A stretch of DNA of 40,167 nt from Planctomycetaceae bacterium. GTDB taxonomy: Bacteria > Planctomycetota > Planctomycetia > Pirellulales > UBA1268. The position numbers and the translations under genes are program-made. Below, one piece after another: positions 23,945-32,008 of the stretch. The notes under the pieces were generated by a model that saw only the letters and a list, made by a program, of their open reading frames with translations, made no database searches and had not been told where the DNA came from. Numbering within the stretch: the stretch's first letter is position 1; the number at the start of each line of letters is the position of its first letter. Location: NCBI GenBank assembly GCA_027486095.1, contig JAIXPT010000413.1, positions 1-40,167 of the forward strand. The letters are read 5' to 3'.

Positions 23945-24241
23945 TCAGTTGATGCCTTTTCGCCGCTGTTCCGTGCGTGTTTTGCGGCCGTGGCAACTCG
24001 CACACTTCCATGCGAGGTTTGATTCGTCATCGCTTCCACCATCTTCGAGCGGAATGATGTGGTCAGCGTGGCCGTTCTTTCCGTATGCAACGCGTCCACA
24101 GTCCTGGCATATGTAGGCGTCACGGATCGCAACTCGAACGCGTCGCTCCTTCCAATCTGCTGTGCAGTAGTGGGCGTGCTCCTTCGTGCTCTGCACACGC
24201 ATGAACTGTGGCGGTCTCCATGATTCGATGCGGGCTGGCAT
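23945..24241 (-). CDS. HNH endonuclease
   Basis: 98 aa, full-length for small phage HNH proteins. CQDCG (residues 45-49) and CASCHGRK (80-87) form the zinc site. The HNH core is HADHIIPLEDGGSDDESNL, about 58-76, with Asp-His as metal and base residues and Asn at the third position. In HK97-like phages an HNH protein encoded next to terminase is required for DNA cleavage at cos, and gene order here agrees. Confidence 0.9.
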   Translation of the reverse strand: MPARIESWRPPQFMRVQSTKEHAHYCTADWKERRVRVAIRDAYICQDCGRVAYGKNGHADHIIPLEDGGSDDESNLAWKCASCHGRKTRTEQRRKGIN

Positions 24242-24276
24242 GCAGTCAGTGCGCTACTCTGGTGGGACAGCGTCAC

Positions 24277-24594
24277 TCAGGCCATCGGCTGATCGGGCGG
24301 CAGCAACGCCACCGCGTCAGCCCATGGCAGCACTTCGACGGCCTGCCCTAGCACCTGTTGATCCGCTGCGGCCCACATGGCGTGCAGGAGCCCGCCCGGT
24401 TCGATCTCAGTAAGAACGTCGGCCGAGAGCATGAGCCGCCCATCGGCCATCGTGCGCGGCATGGGGACGCAGTTGGGCGAGCCGTGCTCCGCGTGGAGTT
24501 CAGCGAGGCGGGCAGCCAGTTGGGGCGTGAAGACCAGGGCCAGAGCCTTGGCGTCCTCGTAGGGGATCGGCAGCGTGAGGTCGGAGAGCGTCAT
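24277..24594 (-). CDS. Small protein after fibre gene (fibre chaperone candidate)
   Basis: 105 aa, overlapping the fibre stop by 4 nt. Mixed composition with a hydrophobic N-terminal segment (LTLPIPYEDAKALALVFTPQ), a helix (LAARLAELHAEHG) and two Trp near the end. Translational coupling to the fibre gene suggests a fibre assembly chaperone, but there is no recognised family. Confidence 0.55.
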   Translation of the reverse strand: MTLSDLTLPIPYEDAKALALVFTPQLAARLAELHAEHGSPNCVPMPRTMADGRLMLSADVLTEIEPGGLLHAMWAAADQQVLGQAVEVLPWADAVALLPPDQPMA

Positions 24595-26141
24595 GTGCGA
24601 CTCAATGCGGTGCGGAAATCACTCATTGCATTGTGGAAGGCATTGCGCTGGGCGGCCGACGTAAACGCCGCGCCGATGCTATACGCTTCAATGCGGGCGG
24701 CAGCGTGGCCTGTGATGCCAACGCTTGGTTGGTCGCCTGCAAAAATATAAAAGGGCGTCGTGTTTGTTGCACTGTAACTTGCGGCGGTGATCGTGTTCGC
24801 CAAATCGACATTTCTGCCGAACACTTCCATAGGCTGCGTGCCAGTAAATTGCAGCAGCACGCTGGCGCGACCAGTTATTGGCGACAAATGATTTCCTGGC
24901 TGGCCGCCAGTTCCGAAAATCGTATTTCGCGGTCGGTGCGAATCCGTTCCGTTGTAATTAACTTCTAAAGCTACGGCATCAGGGACGTTGTAGCGGGCAG
25001 CGATGTGAACCCGGAAGAAGTCATTCTGCGGCTGGTAAAAACTGCACAAGTGAATTTTGTTCGTGCCAAGAAACGTCATCGGGAGGCCGGTCGCCAGGAA
25101 CTTTGTGCTGCCGTTGCCCTTCAGCCCGCCGCTTGCGCCCGTCTCTGCGTAGTCACCGCTCACGAAGTTGTTGTTCGTGTCGGTTGTGTTGCCCAACTGC
25201 GTCCCGCCCAGCGACGGCCCACGATAGATCGGAACCAGGGCGGCCGACAGTCCGGTGCCGCAGAACAGGTTGAGCCGGTAGAAGCGGTCGCGGATGCCAG
25301 CCGCGTCGATGCTGTTGCAGAACGCATTGACCGCCGCAGCCGTCGATGTGCTGACGGTGCCGCCGTTGAGGTAGACGCGGTCGATCCACGATTGGGCGTC
25401 GGCGTTGGAGGCGGTCGGCGGGAGGGCGATGCCCCACTTGCGGGCCAGGTAGCTTTCGACCGTATTACGTTCAGCGGTTTGCAGCGTTCCTGAATAAATC
25501 AGGCATTCAGCTACGAGGCCCGAAAACTGAAACGACGACCCGTACGAAAACGCTCGCCATGTCGCACCCCATGACGAAAAATTGACCGACGAAGCAGTCA
25601 ACAAGTACGGAGTGTTAGTTCCCATGGCCGAAGCAAGCACATTCCGTGCGGCCGTAACCGCAGACCGATTGACTCTGTACGTTGGCGAGCCCGCAGAAAT
25701 TGCTGGCGATGCACTGGAATCTGATGCGGCCGCGTCGAAAATTCTCGTCCCGCCGTCAGCGTCAAACGAAAGCCAGTGAACTCCCGGCGTAAAACGCGCC
25801 ACAATGAAAACTGTTGCGTTAGAAGATGACGTTGGGCGCGGTACTGTGCCAAATCCAGCATTTGTAATGTTCGGCACCGACACACTCGGGCGGGAGTTTA
25901 TCCCCGCCGTAGTCAATGTCGGCCGAAGGTTGTTCGTAGTCTGCCGCATGTGCGCGTTGTTGCCAGACAGGTCGGCCCAGTAGCCAATCGGATCGCCGCT
26001 AGCGACCGACAGCGTGCCGTCGCTGTTTTGAGAAAAAGACGTTGTGCGGGATGCGTCCCACCAGCCGACCAACCCCGCAATAAGGCGAGGGTCAAAGCCG
26101 CTAGACGCTCGCGGCCTCAACAAACGTGGCGACATGGGCAT
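24591..26141 (-). CDS. LamG-like tail fibre / adhesin
   Basis: 516 aa. Residues about 22-240 look like a concanavalin/LamG lectin domain: LVGWWDASRTTSFSQ opening, YWADLSGNNAHMRQT, then VESYLARKWGIALP closing, a frequent pattern. Residues 250-516 are a second fibre domain with GGTVSTSTAAAVNAFCN, FYRLNLFCGTGLSAALVPIY and FVSGDYAE. It probably binds host surface glycans. It lies in the fibre cluster beside collagen-like genes, far from the tail-tip block, just before the packaging region. Confidence 0.8.
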   Translation of the reverse strand: MPMSPRLLRPRASSGFDPRLIAGLVGWWDASRTTSFSQNSDGTLSVASGDPIGYWADLSGNNAHMRQTTNNLRPTLTTAGINSRPSVSVPNITNAGFGTVPRPTSSSNATVFIVARFTPGVHWLSFDADGGTRIFDAAASDSSASPAISAGSPTYRVNRSAVTAARNVLASAMGTNTPYLLTASSVNFSSWGATWRAFSYGSSFQFSGLVAECLIYSGTLQTAERNTVESYLARKWGIALPPTASNADAQSWIDRVYLNGGTVSTSTAAAVNAFCNSIDAAGIRDRFYRLNLFCGTGLSAALVPIYRGPSLGGTQLGNTTDTNNNFVSGDYAETGASGGLKGNGSTKFLATGLPMTFLGTNKIHLCSFYQPQNDFFRVHIAARYNVPDAVALEVNYNGTDSHRPRNTIFGTGGQPGNHLSPITGRASVLLQFTGTQPMEVFGRNVDLANTITAASYSATNTTPFYIFAGDQPSVGITGHAAARIEAYSIGAAFTSAAQRNAFHNAMSDFRTALSRT

Positions 26142-26171
26142 GGCAGTGCGCTCTTGTAGGGATGTGACGAA

Positions 26172-27134
26172 CTAGACCACGCGCCACCGGTTGACGGTCG
26201 CGTCGTAGACGAGCAGGGCCGCGCCGCCGTTGGCGTCCATCACATAGTTCCCGGCCCAGGGCACGAGGAACCGATTCGCAGCTGAACTACTCGCCGAGTC
26301 GTGGGCCAGCGTGATCGCCTGCGCCCCCACGTTCACGAGAAGCTTAGCTTCGCCGCTCGTGCCGCCGGTAACGCCCGTGACTGTTCGCGCGGCGTCTGCC
26401 GACACTCGGAAAATGTCGCCGTTACCGATGGCCCAATCGTTTTGGTTGGCAACAATCTGCGGGATCGTGACCACCACGTTCGGGATGACGTCGGCACCGC
26501 CGGTCTGGTGTGAGTTGGCATGTGCCGATGGCGCGAACGTTGCGGGACGGTTTACAAGGCCGTTCCAATCGGTCGTTCCAGCGGGGCCTGTTGCCCCGGC
26601 CGGGCCGGTAGCACCGACTGGCCCTACCGCCCCCTGCGGGCCTGGATTTCCCTGCGCGCCTTGCGGACCCGTTGCGCCTGCGGCCCCGGTGGCTCCAGTT
26701 GCGCCAGCCACCCCCTGCGGCCCCTGCGGGCCGGCTGGTCCGATGTCACCTTGATCGCCCTTTGGCCCTGTCGCGCCGGCCGGGCCGGCTGGGCCTTGCG
26801 GACCGGCTGGGCCAGACTGTCCGGCGGGGCCTGTGGCTCCCGGTGTTCCTTGCGGGCCTGCTGGGCCTGCTGGGCCTGCTGGGCCCTGTGGGCCAGGAGT
26901 CAGCTCGATGCCGTCCAGGGCCGCCTGCAAACCGACGACGTCCTCGATCTCGACGGCCCCGCCGCCGGAGTAGATCAGAGCGGACCACGCCGTGGTGCCG
27001 TTGCCGATCTTGATTTTTCCGGTGTCTGTTTCGAGACCGGTCACGCCGTAGCCCAGCACCGGATTCGCGGCAGTGAATCCCGCGGCGGTGTTCCGAACGT
27101 GGTCAAATGTAACGCGAGTGTTGAACGTGGTCAT
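26172..27134 (-). CDS. Collagen-like tail fibre protein
   Basis: 320 aa from ATG 27134. The N-terminus has the tail-attachment motif found in phage fibres and Mtd-type proteins ([20 protein letters not shown]). Residues about 80-185 are Gly-X-Y repeats rich in Pro, Ala and Gln, predicted to form a trimeric collagen-like rod. The C-terminal 130 residues are a beta-rich knob ([29 protein letters not shown]). It starts 4 nt inside the upstream small collagen-like gene. No reverse transcriptase or variable repeat accompanies it. Confidence 0.85.
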   Translation of the reverse strand: MTTFNTRVTFDHVRNTAAGFTAANPVLGYGVTGLETDTGKIKIGNGTTAWSALIYSGGGAVEIEDVVGLQAALDGIELTPGPQGPAGPAGPAGPQGTPGATGPAGQSGPAGPQGPAGPAGATGPKGDQGDIGPAGPQGPQGVAGATGATGAAGATGPQGAQGNPGPQGAVGPVGATGPAGATGPAGTTDWNGLVNRPATFAPSAHANSHQTGGADVIPNVVVTIPQIVANQNDWAIGNGDIFRVSADAARTVTGVTGGTSGEAKLLVNVGAQAITLAHDSASSSAANRFLVPWAGNYVMDANGGAALLVYDATVNRWRVV

Positions 27135-27349
27135 GAGGCTACCTGCTGCACGAGCTCGAGGATGAGCGGCGAGACGACGCCGCCCGTAAGCGTGAGAGAC
27201 GAGAAAGCGCTTTCGCCGGGTGGCCCAGGCGCGCCAGCTGCACCGGCCGGGCCTTGCGGCCCGACTCCGCCTGATACAATCGCGTCGATCTTGACGCCAG
27301 ACGCCGAGACGTTGATCGGGGCGTTGCTTGCCGTCACCTCGATGCTCAT
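27131..27349 (-). CDS. Short collagen-like fibre protein
   Basis: 72 aa from ATG 27349 ([18 protein letters not shown]). A short beta N-terminus, then about seven Gly-X-Y triplets ([18 protein letters not shown]), then a helical C-terminus ([11 protein letters not shown]). It is a miniature of the next gene and may form a mixed trimer or an adaptor to the baseplate. It overlaps both neighbours by 4 nt. Confidence 0.7.
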   Translation of the reverse strand: MSIEVTASNAPINVSASGVKIDAIVSGGVGPQGPAGAAGAPGPPGESAFSSLTLTGGVVSPLILELVQQVAS

Positions 27350-27666
27350 CGCACCACCTCGCACACGCCCTCAAACGCCCGGCGCTTCATGTCGCCCGGG
27401 GCGGTCCACCGAATGCGAATCCCGAGCGTCCCCGGCGGAAGGGCGGCGGCCTGCGCGTCCGTGAGCGACAGGTTGATCTTTCCCGCCGCAGCATCGACAA
27501 CGTCGATGGCAGGTGCGGCGATCGTGCCGCCGTGTGTCAGCGAGTAGATCTCAGCCGACCACGTGTACCCGACGATCGAGATCGACAGGTCGAGCAGGGT
27601 GGAGTAGTCGTCGCCTCGCACGAACGCGATGTGCAACGGTCCCGGCAGTTGCGGAGCGGTAGCCAT
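27346..27666 (-). CDS. Baseplate/fibre adaptor-like small protein
   Basis: 106 aa from ATG 27666. The pattern [30 protein letters not shown], then a beta C-terminus with [14 protein letters not shown] resembles BppU-type N-terminal domains of baseplate or fibre-bearing proteins. No Shine-Dalgarno is visible before the start; the upstream sequence is C-rich. It is the first gene after the third late-motif copy. Confidence 0.6.
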   Translation of the reverse strand: MATAPQLPGPLHIAFVRGDDYSTLLDLSISIVGYTWSAEIYSLTHGGTIAAPAIDVVDAAAGKINLSLTDAQAAALPPGTLGIRIRWTAPGDMKRRAFEGVCEVVR

Positions 27667-27687
27667 GGCCGGAGGGTAGCCAGAGGG

Positions 27688-27707
27688 CACCGATCTGACC
27701 TATTCGC
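27688..27707 (-). promoter_or_regulatory. Late motif copy 3, upstream of fibre operon
   Basis: Read on the minus strand: GCGAATAGGTCAGATCGGTG. A relaxed copy of the motif before capsid and portal, keeping ATAGGTCA and TCGGTG. Its TAG is also the stop codon of the HTH gene. It lies 22 bp before the fibre operon start, the same distance as copy 2 from the portal start. Confidence 0.4.
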
Positions 27708-28047
27708 CGGCGGCTATCCCTGGAGGCTTCTGGCGGATCGTCGACGCAATTTCGATGATCTCTCGCTCCGTGGGTGTGCATGGCGTCTTTCGCAGGAAGT
27801 TTCCGCGACCTCGCATCCGCAGATGACCGAGCTGCCGAGTCACGATCGCGTAGAGCGTGTTTTTCGACACGCTCACCATGTCTGCGATCGACTCGACGCT
27901 GTCGCCACGCCGCCACGCTCTTTCGACGGCACGAACTTGGATCGCCGTCAACACAATCCTGGTCGATCCAGCGAGCCGGCCAAACCTGTCGCGGACGATG
28001 TGCCGCCGGTTCCTGCTCCAGCTCCGTGAAACGTCGCGCTGCTTCAT
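27700..28047 (-). CDS. Helix-turn-helix DNA-binding protein, late regulator candidate
   Basis: 115 aa from ATG 28047, seven bases after GGGAGG. Basic N-terminus (KQRDVSRSWSRNRRHIVRD). A resolvase-like HTH covers about residues 35-70: LTAIQVRAVERAWRRGDS, then VESIADMVSVSKNTLYAIVTRQ. The C-terminal tail is basic and helical. It closes the early operon and lies directly before the fibre genes. It could activate late transcription from the repeated motif; this is inferred from position. Confidence 0.7.
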   Translation of the reverse strand: MKQRDVSRSWSRNRRHIVRDRFGRLAGSTRIVLTAIQVRAVERAWRRGDSVESIADMVSVSKNTLYAIVTRQLGHLRMRGRGNFLRKTPCTPTEREIIEIASTIRQKPPGIAAGE

Positions 28048-28081
28048 GCTGGCCTCCCTGCCCGCATTCACGTTTGAGAAA

Positions 28082-28552
28082 TCATCCACACTCGCGGTGG
28101 AACGTCGCTTCGTGGTCCGTGTGCTCGAGGTCGAATGCCGTGACAGCGACGGCCAGGGCCGACCAGCGATGCTTCGAGATTCCCCACAGCGGCCCAGGAG
28201 CCTTCTTCGTACCGACCGTGCCGAACCGGTCGATGAGCGCTTGACGGATGTTCGCGTCTTTCGCGCGAGGCGATCCGCAGATGTGGAGTTTCACGTCGCG
28301 GCGCGGAACGAGGCGCACGTTCGCGAGCGTGGCCATGCGGCCGATCGAGAACACCGTCTCGAACACCTCGCGCCCGACGGCCATGCCGAACGATTCGATC
28401 CACTCGACGGCCACTCGGCTGCCGGATGTCGCGGCTGCGAACGAATGGGCGTGGTAGTTCGGCGCGTCTCCGCACTCGATCACTCTCGTGCCGTCCCAAA
28501 TCACCCATGCGAACTCGCGCGGGCCGGGGTCGATGCCGCAAATCCTCGTCAC
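28082..28552 (-). CDS. RuvC-like Holliday junction resolvase
   Basis: 156 aa, GTG start overlapping the previous stop. RNase H-fold motifs: Asp8 in CGIDPGPREFAWVIWDG, Glu50 and Glu53 in AVEWIESFG, and the phage RuvC signature RDVKLHICGSPRAKDANIRQ followed by KHRWSALAVAVTA. Such phage enzymes resolve branched replication or recombination intermediates before packaging. It fits with the nearby annealing and exonuclease genes. Confidence 0.85.
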   Translation of the reverse strand: MTRICGIDPGPREFAWVIWDGTRVIECGDAPNYHAHSFAAATSGSRVAVEWIESFGMAVGREVFETVFSIGRMATLANVRLVPRRDVKLHICGSPRAKDANIRQALIDRFGTVGTKKAPGPLWGISKHRWSALAVAVTAFDLEHTDHEATFHRECG

Positions 28553-29409
28553 GCGAAATCCTCCGCACGCTTGACCGCGAGCCCTGCAACCTCGCGCGGG
28601 CGGCGGTACGGAGCGGGCTTCAGGTTCGCGAACTCTGCCGCCTTGCGATCGAGGGCGGCCCGCCGGTCGGCGTCATCGCCTGTCGGCCGTCTGGACGGCT
28701 CCCTGATCGTTCCTCCGCGATCCTGGCACCGCTGGAGCCACCCCACGAGGAACTTCCGCCAGTTCCGCTTCCCGGCCCGCTTCGGGTTGGCATTCAGCCA
28801 CTCGTGGGCCTTGGCCAGCTCCTGGTCGAGGACCGCCCCAGGGTACGCCACTGCCCAGCGTGCGCGGTCCTCGTCGCCGATGCCCTCCCACCCGGCTTCA
28901 GCCGACCACGACACGCGAGTCTTCGCCGGCGAGCTGACCGCGTTTCGCGGTTTGCTCGTCGGAACCGGCGCAGCCGGTTGTATTTCTTCTTTCTTCTCTT
29001 CTCTTCTCTTCTCTTCTCTGGTCACGCTTTTGTCACGCTCGCAGCGTGACGTTTCCGTGACGTCTTTTCCACGCTGCTTTCGCTTCCTACTGCCGGAAAG
29101 TGCCCTATTTTTGGCGCTCTCGGACAGGTGCCGGTCAAAGTTGGGGACTTCGAGCGAGCCTTCGCGGACTCGAAGCCAGCCGACATTGACGAGCGCAGTC
29201 GCGAAACCAGCGTGACCAAATACCGCATCGAGCGTGACATTTGTCACGCGCCGAGCGTGACCATCCGTCATCTGATCATCGCACCAACTCCAAAACCGAA
29301 AGCAGAGCCCGAAGGCATGGTCGACGTGGATCCCCAGCTCGTCGGCGATGGCCATCACCTCGGGCTTCTGCGGCGTCGCCTTCTCGACCTTGATCCAGTC
29401 ACCGGCCAT
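28549..29409 (-). CDS. Replication initiator-like protein containing origin repeats
   Basis: 286 aa from ATG 29409 (MAGDWIKVEKATPQKPEV). The N-terminal 110 residues match the winged-helix replication initiator/replisome organiser type: LGIHVDHAFGLCFRFWSW, ALVNVGWLRV, PNFDRHLSESAKNRAL. A Lys/Glu-rich linker (about 125-150) is encoded by a pentanucleotide repeat. The C-terminal part (200-245) has Trp-rich helices (ELAKAHEWLNANPKRAGKRN). The gene itself carries phased GTCACG repeats, as lambda O carries its own origin. No helicase gene was recognised, so host helicase is probably recruited. Confidence 0.7.
   Translation of the reverse strand: MAGDWIKVEKATPQKPEVMAIADELGIHVDHAFGLCFRFWSWCDDQMTDGHARRVTNVTLDAVFGHAGFATALVNVGWLRVREGSLEVPNFDRHLSESAKNRALSGSRKRKQRGKDVTETSRCERDKSVTREEKRREEKKEEIQPAAPVPTSKPRNAVSSPAKTRVSWSAEAGWEGIGDEDRARWAVAYPGAVLDQELAKAHEWLNANPKRAGKRNWRKFLVGWLQRCQDRGGTIREPSRRPTGDDADRRAALDRKAAEFANLKPAPYRRPREVAGLAVKRAEDFA
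28996..29019. repeat. Pentanucleotide tandem repeat in replication gene
   Basis: Nearly five uninterrupted CTCTT units (plus strand; AAGAG on the coding strand). It encodes the Arg/Glu/Lys-rich linker of the replication protein. Adjacent sequence 28983-28995 is also pyrimidine-rich. Five-base slippage would shift the reading frame. Confidence 0.9.
29021..29261. other. Phased GTCACG/CGTGAC repeats, candidate phage origin
   Basis: Eight copies of the hexamer GTCACG or its inverse. Cluster 1: 29021, 29032 (GTCACG), 29045, 29056 (CGTGAC), forming a symmetric dyad centred at 29041. Cluster 2: 29211, 29233 (CGTGAC), 29243 (GTCACG), 29256 (CGTGAC). Same-orientation spacings are 11, 11, 22 and 23 bp, about one or two helix turns. 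They lie in the initiator-like gene next to a low-complexity tract. This is the layout of iteron origins embedded in initiator genes. Confidence 0.55.
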
Positions 29410-29716
29410 CCGTGGCCTCCAGTTCGTAAACAGCCTGCGAATGCCCGCTGTCACCCCGGGCCTGCCGCCCGGTCTTCCGGATCAGCCGCCGCCGCTCCAG
29501 AGCAGCGAGCCGCCTCCAGACTTCGTCCCGCGTCATCCCGGCCCGCGCCGCGATCAGGTCGCGGTGGGCTGGCCCCAGCTGCAGCGCGTCGAGGATCTGC
29601 GCCTCATGCGTGCCCACGAAATCTGCCACCGCAACGGCAGCAGCCTTCGATGTCGGCGGATCGGCCTTCCTGAACAGCGGGCCGTAGTCGGTCATTTCCG
29701 GCCAGTAGTCGCTCAT
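29399..29716 (-). CDS. Winged-helix DNA-binding protein
   Basis: 105 aa from ATG 29716 (MSDYWPEMTDYGPLF). Residues about 38-95 form a winged helix: EAQILDALQLGPAHRDLIA, then ARAGMTRDEVWRRLAALERR, RLIRKTG and a beta wing ending AVYELE. Common in phage replication regions. It overlaps both neighbours by 4-11 nt. It may assist initiation or regulate the early operon. Confidence 0.7.
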   Translation of the reverse strand: MSDYWPEMTDYGPLFRKADPPTSKAAAVAVADFVGTHEAQILDALQLGPAHRDLIAARAGMTRDEVWRRLAALERRRLIRKTGRQARGDSGHSQAVYELEATDGR

Positions 29717-29952
29717 GACATGAGCCTCCTGACTGCTGCCTGCACAGCCTCGCGATGCTCGGCCGTGTAGTGGTAGTGCCCGTATCGCTTGACGGCAGGC
29801 TTTGGCAGGAGACGAATGGCTGATCGCACCTGTCCGATCGTGAGACGCCGCCCGGCCTCGGCGCTCGCATTGACAAGATCGGAGAGCCGATACCACTCCC
29901 GGCCAGAGTCTCCCCGCATGCGCGAGAACGTCGGCCACTGTGCCATGCTCAT
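29713..29952 (-). CDS. Small HTH-like protein
   Basis: 79 aa, ATG overlapping the exonuclease stop. The segment EWYRLSDLVNASAEAGRRLT plus GQVRSAIRLLPKPAVKRYGH looks like a MerR- or excisionase-type winged helix, ending with YHYTAEHREAVQAAVRRL. DNA binding is likely; target unknown. It might serve as excisionase, although it is far from the integrase. Confidence 0.6.
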   Translation of the reverse strand: MSMAQWPTFSRMRGDSGREWYRLSDLVNASAEAGRRLTIGQVRSAIRLLPKPAVKRYGHYHYTAEHREAVQAAVRRLMS

Positions 29953-31595
29953 GCCACAGCCTCGACTTCCTTGAAGTGCCGCGTCCGTGCGGCGTCGATG
30001 TGCGCAATCAGCCTGCGGCAAATCGCGTCGAACTGGCGATCTGTGAACAGGATTGACCGCCTGGCCTTGGCGGCCGGCGTGATGCCAAGCGACGCCACGA
30101 ACGCGGCCGACATGGTGATCCCCAGCCGGGCATTGATGTCCCCAAGTGTCAGCGAAGCCCCTTCCTGGTCGTCCGGCTCATCCTCCAACTCATTGGGAAC
30201 GACTGGCAACGCGTCGTCCAAAATCACCTCCCGACCATGTTGCGTGAAGTCTTCGACCTTGGCGGCCTGCTGACGCGCCTCGAGTTCGCGGGCGGCGCGA
30301 TCCTGCTCGGCCAGCCGGTGCCGCTCGATCCGCACATCCACCCACTCTGCAAACTCAGCCTCTTGACGCGTGAGGAATCCAGCGACGTCGGCAAACAGAA
30401 AGTCCCGATCGGAGGCTGCGGCGCGGTAATACGCCAGATTCGCCCGCATCGTCCGCGCCACGCAGTCGGCGGCGATCTTGGCCGATGCCAGCGCGGCGTC
30501 GATCGCGTCGTGCATTGCGTCAATCGACCGCTTGCCTTTGATCGCCCCCGCAAAGTCCGGGGCCACGTCGGGCACGCGATAGGGTGCCAGTTCGGACGAC
30601 AGTTGGGCCACATGCTTCGCCAGTGCCCGCTGAGCGTCGCGAACGATCTCCGCACGGATTTCATCCTTCCGGAACTTCACCCGCTTCTCCAGGTCGAGAC
30701 GCACGCGGCGAGATTCGTCGGTGATCGCGTCGAGGGCGCGGAACAGTTCGTCGATGCTCGCGGTCTGGGCCAGGGCGTGGGCCTTGGCGGCCTCGATCCG
30801 GCTTTCGACCTCCTTGCACCACTTCACCGACATTTCGGCATCGGCGAAGTCCTGGTCGGTGATCAGGTCGCGTTTCACGGCCCGCACAGCGGCAATCGCC
30901 GTCTCGCGGAACGCCACGAGATTCGAGGCGATCACCGTGCCCTCGACCTCGATCCGAAGGGCCGGCAGCGTCTCAGGCGAAGCCCCGACAGGAGCCGGCG
31001 CGGATGCCGGCGTCGGCTCGAAAGCCTCCAGATCGGCAGCGAACCGGTCCCAGCCGGCGACCAACTGATCCCGCAGCGTCGGATCTGGCTCGACCCACCG
31101 GTGATGCTCCTCGATCAGGTTGCCGTCGGCATCCCAGTCGGACGCCATGAAGAGAATCCGGTCGGCCCCGCTGACCAGCATTTGCTGCTCCATCTGCACC
31201 CGATAGTGCAGTGGCAACTCCCCGTCAGACGCAAACACACCCCGTAGTTCAGCGTTCAGTGCCTTGTGCTCGAACCCCGTTTCCTCCCCAAGCGTCAGCC
31301 CGTCGAAGGATGCCGAATACCGGCCGTTCACGCCCGTGACCGGGTAAAGCGGCTCCCCGATCAGCTTTTCGGCCAGCGGCCGCGCGAGAGCCTCCAGCCG
31401 GTGCCCGTTGTTGAACCGCTTCTGTGTCGCGGCGTCTACCTCCGGCGTGATGCCGGTCTGCACTTCGGAGAGCAACTGCCGGCGGGTCTTGTACGGCGAC
31501 GCGACTAGCATGGCCGGGGCATCGCTCGCGTTGAAGTGCTTCGCACGGTGAGCCAGCCACTCGGGCGAGCCCTGGGGAATGTTGATGGTTTCCAT
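29949..31595 (-). CDS. YqaJ-type exonuclease with long C-terminal extension
   Basis: 548 aa. Residues 1-200 match the YqaJ/lambda-exonuclease-like recombinase: QGSPEWLAHRAKHFNASDAP opening, a helix with NGHRLEALARPLAEKL, YSASFDGLTLGEETGFEHKA with Asp and Glu-x-Lys metal and catalytic residues. Together with the neighbouring Bet/RecT protein it forms a two-component recombination system. Residues 220-480 are an unusually long, highly helical extension (RAVKRDLITDQDFADAEMSV and onward), about twice the usual size. The C-terminal 60 residues look like a separate small domain (FTDRQFDAICRRLIAHIDAA). Confidence 0.85.
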   Translation of the reverse strand: METINIPQGSPEWLAHRAKHFNASDAPAMLVASPYKTRRQLLSEVQTGITPEVDAATQKRFNNGHRLEALARPLAEKLIGEPLYPVTGVNGRYSASFDGLTLGEETGFEHKALNAELRGVFASDGELPLHYRVQMEQQMLVSGADRILFMASDWDADGNLIEEHHRWVEPDPTLRDQLVAGWDRFAADLEAFEPTPASAPAPVGASPETLPALRIEVEGTVIASNLVAFRETAIAAVRAVKRDLITDQDFADAEMSVKWCKEVESRIEAAKAHALAQTASIDELFRALDAITDESRRVRLDLEKRVKFRKDEIRAEIVRDAQRALAKHVAQLSSELAPYRVPDVAPDFAGAIKGKRSIDAMHDAIDAALASAKIAADCVARTMRANLAYYRAAASDRDFLFADVAGFLTRQEAEFAEWVDVRIERHRLAEQDRAARELEARQQAAKVEDFTQHGREVILDDALPVVPNELEDEPDDQEGASLTLGDINARLGITMSAAFVASLGITPAAKARRSILFTDRQFDAICRRLIAHIDAARTRHFKEVEAVA

Positions 31596-31597
31596 GG

Positions 31598-32008
31598 TCA
31601 GGCACCACCTTTCGGAGCAGTAGCGAGTGATTCAAGACAGTCTGCAATCCTCTCCATAGCCACGCACATTCTTTCCAGCGACTCGTCGTAGTTATTTACG
31701 CCAATTTCCTTTTGCAGCTGCGGCCTTTCGCCAACTTGTTTTGCGAGGATCGCCTCTGCTTCCTGTGCGTTCACAAAAACGCGACCGTGTTTATCGCGAG
31801 GACTTTTCATCACCTTTACAGCAGCGATATCCCCTGCGGCGTACGCTTTGTGCAGAATTTCATAATTCCGATGTCCAGAAGCTGATCGCGTTCTTGGTCT
31901 TCCAAAGAAGTTCAGAGGACGAAAGCCATCTGGTACAGACTGCTCATCGTTAACAACCCACTGTCGGAGCTTTGTCACCTTCCACGGATGCGGGCGGCTA
32001 ACACGCAT
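31598..32008 (-). CDS. Small protein with winged-helix-like segment
   Basis: 136 aa, ATG overlapping the Bet/RecT stop by 11 nt. Residues 48-90 (NYEILHKAYAAGDIAAVKVM, then DKHGRVFVNAQEAEAI) have the excisionase-like pattern of helix, specificity segment, wing strand and helix. The C-terminus is a helix with Cys residues (ERMCVAMERIADCLESL). It lies between annealing protein and exonuclease and has more A+T than its neighbours, suggesting a recent addition. Confidence 0.6.
   Translation of the reverse strand: MRVSRPHPWKVTKLRQWVVNDEQSVPDGFRPLNFFGRPRTRSASGHRNYEILHKAYAAGDIAAVKVMKSPRDKHGRVFVNAQEAEAILAKQVGERPQLQKEIGVNNYDESLERMCVAMERIADCLESLATAPKGGA

Noticed and set aside
26622-26893. Short tandem GC-rich repeats that might suggest a CRISPR or satellite
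   Set aside because: They are Gly-X-Y codons of a collagen-like rod; there are no spacers of constant length.
26172-27134. Diversity-generating retroelement, suggested by the Mtd-like fibre N-terminus
   Set aside because: No reverse transcriptase and no template/variable repeat pair were found in the prophage.
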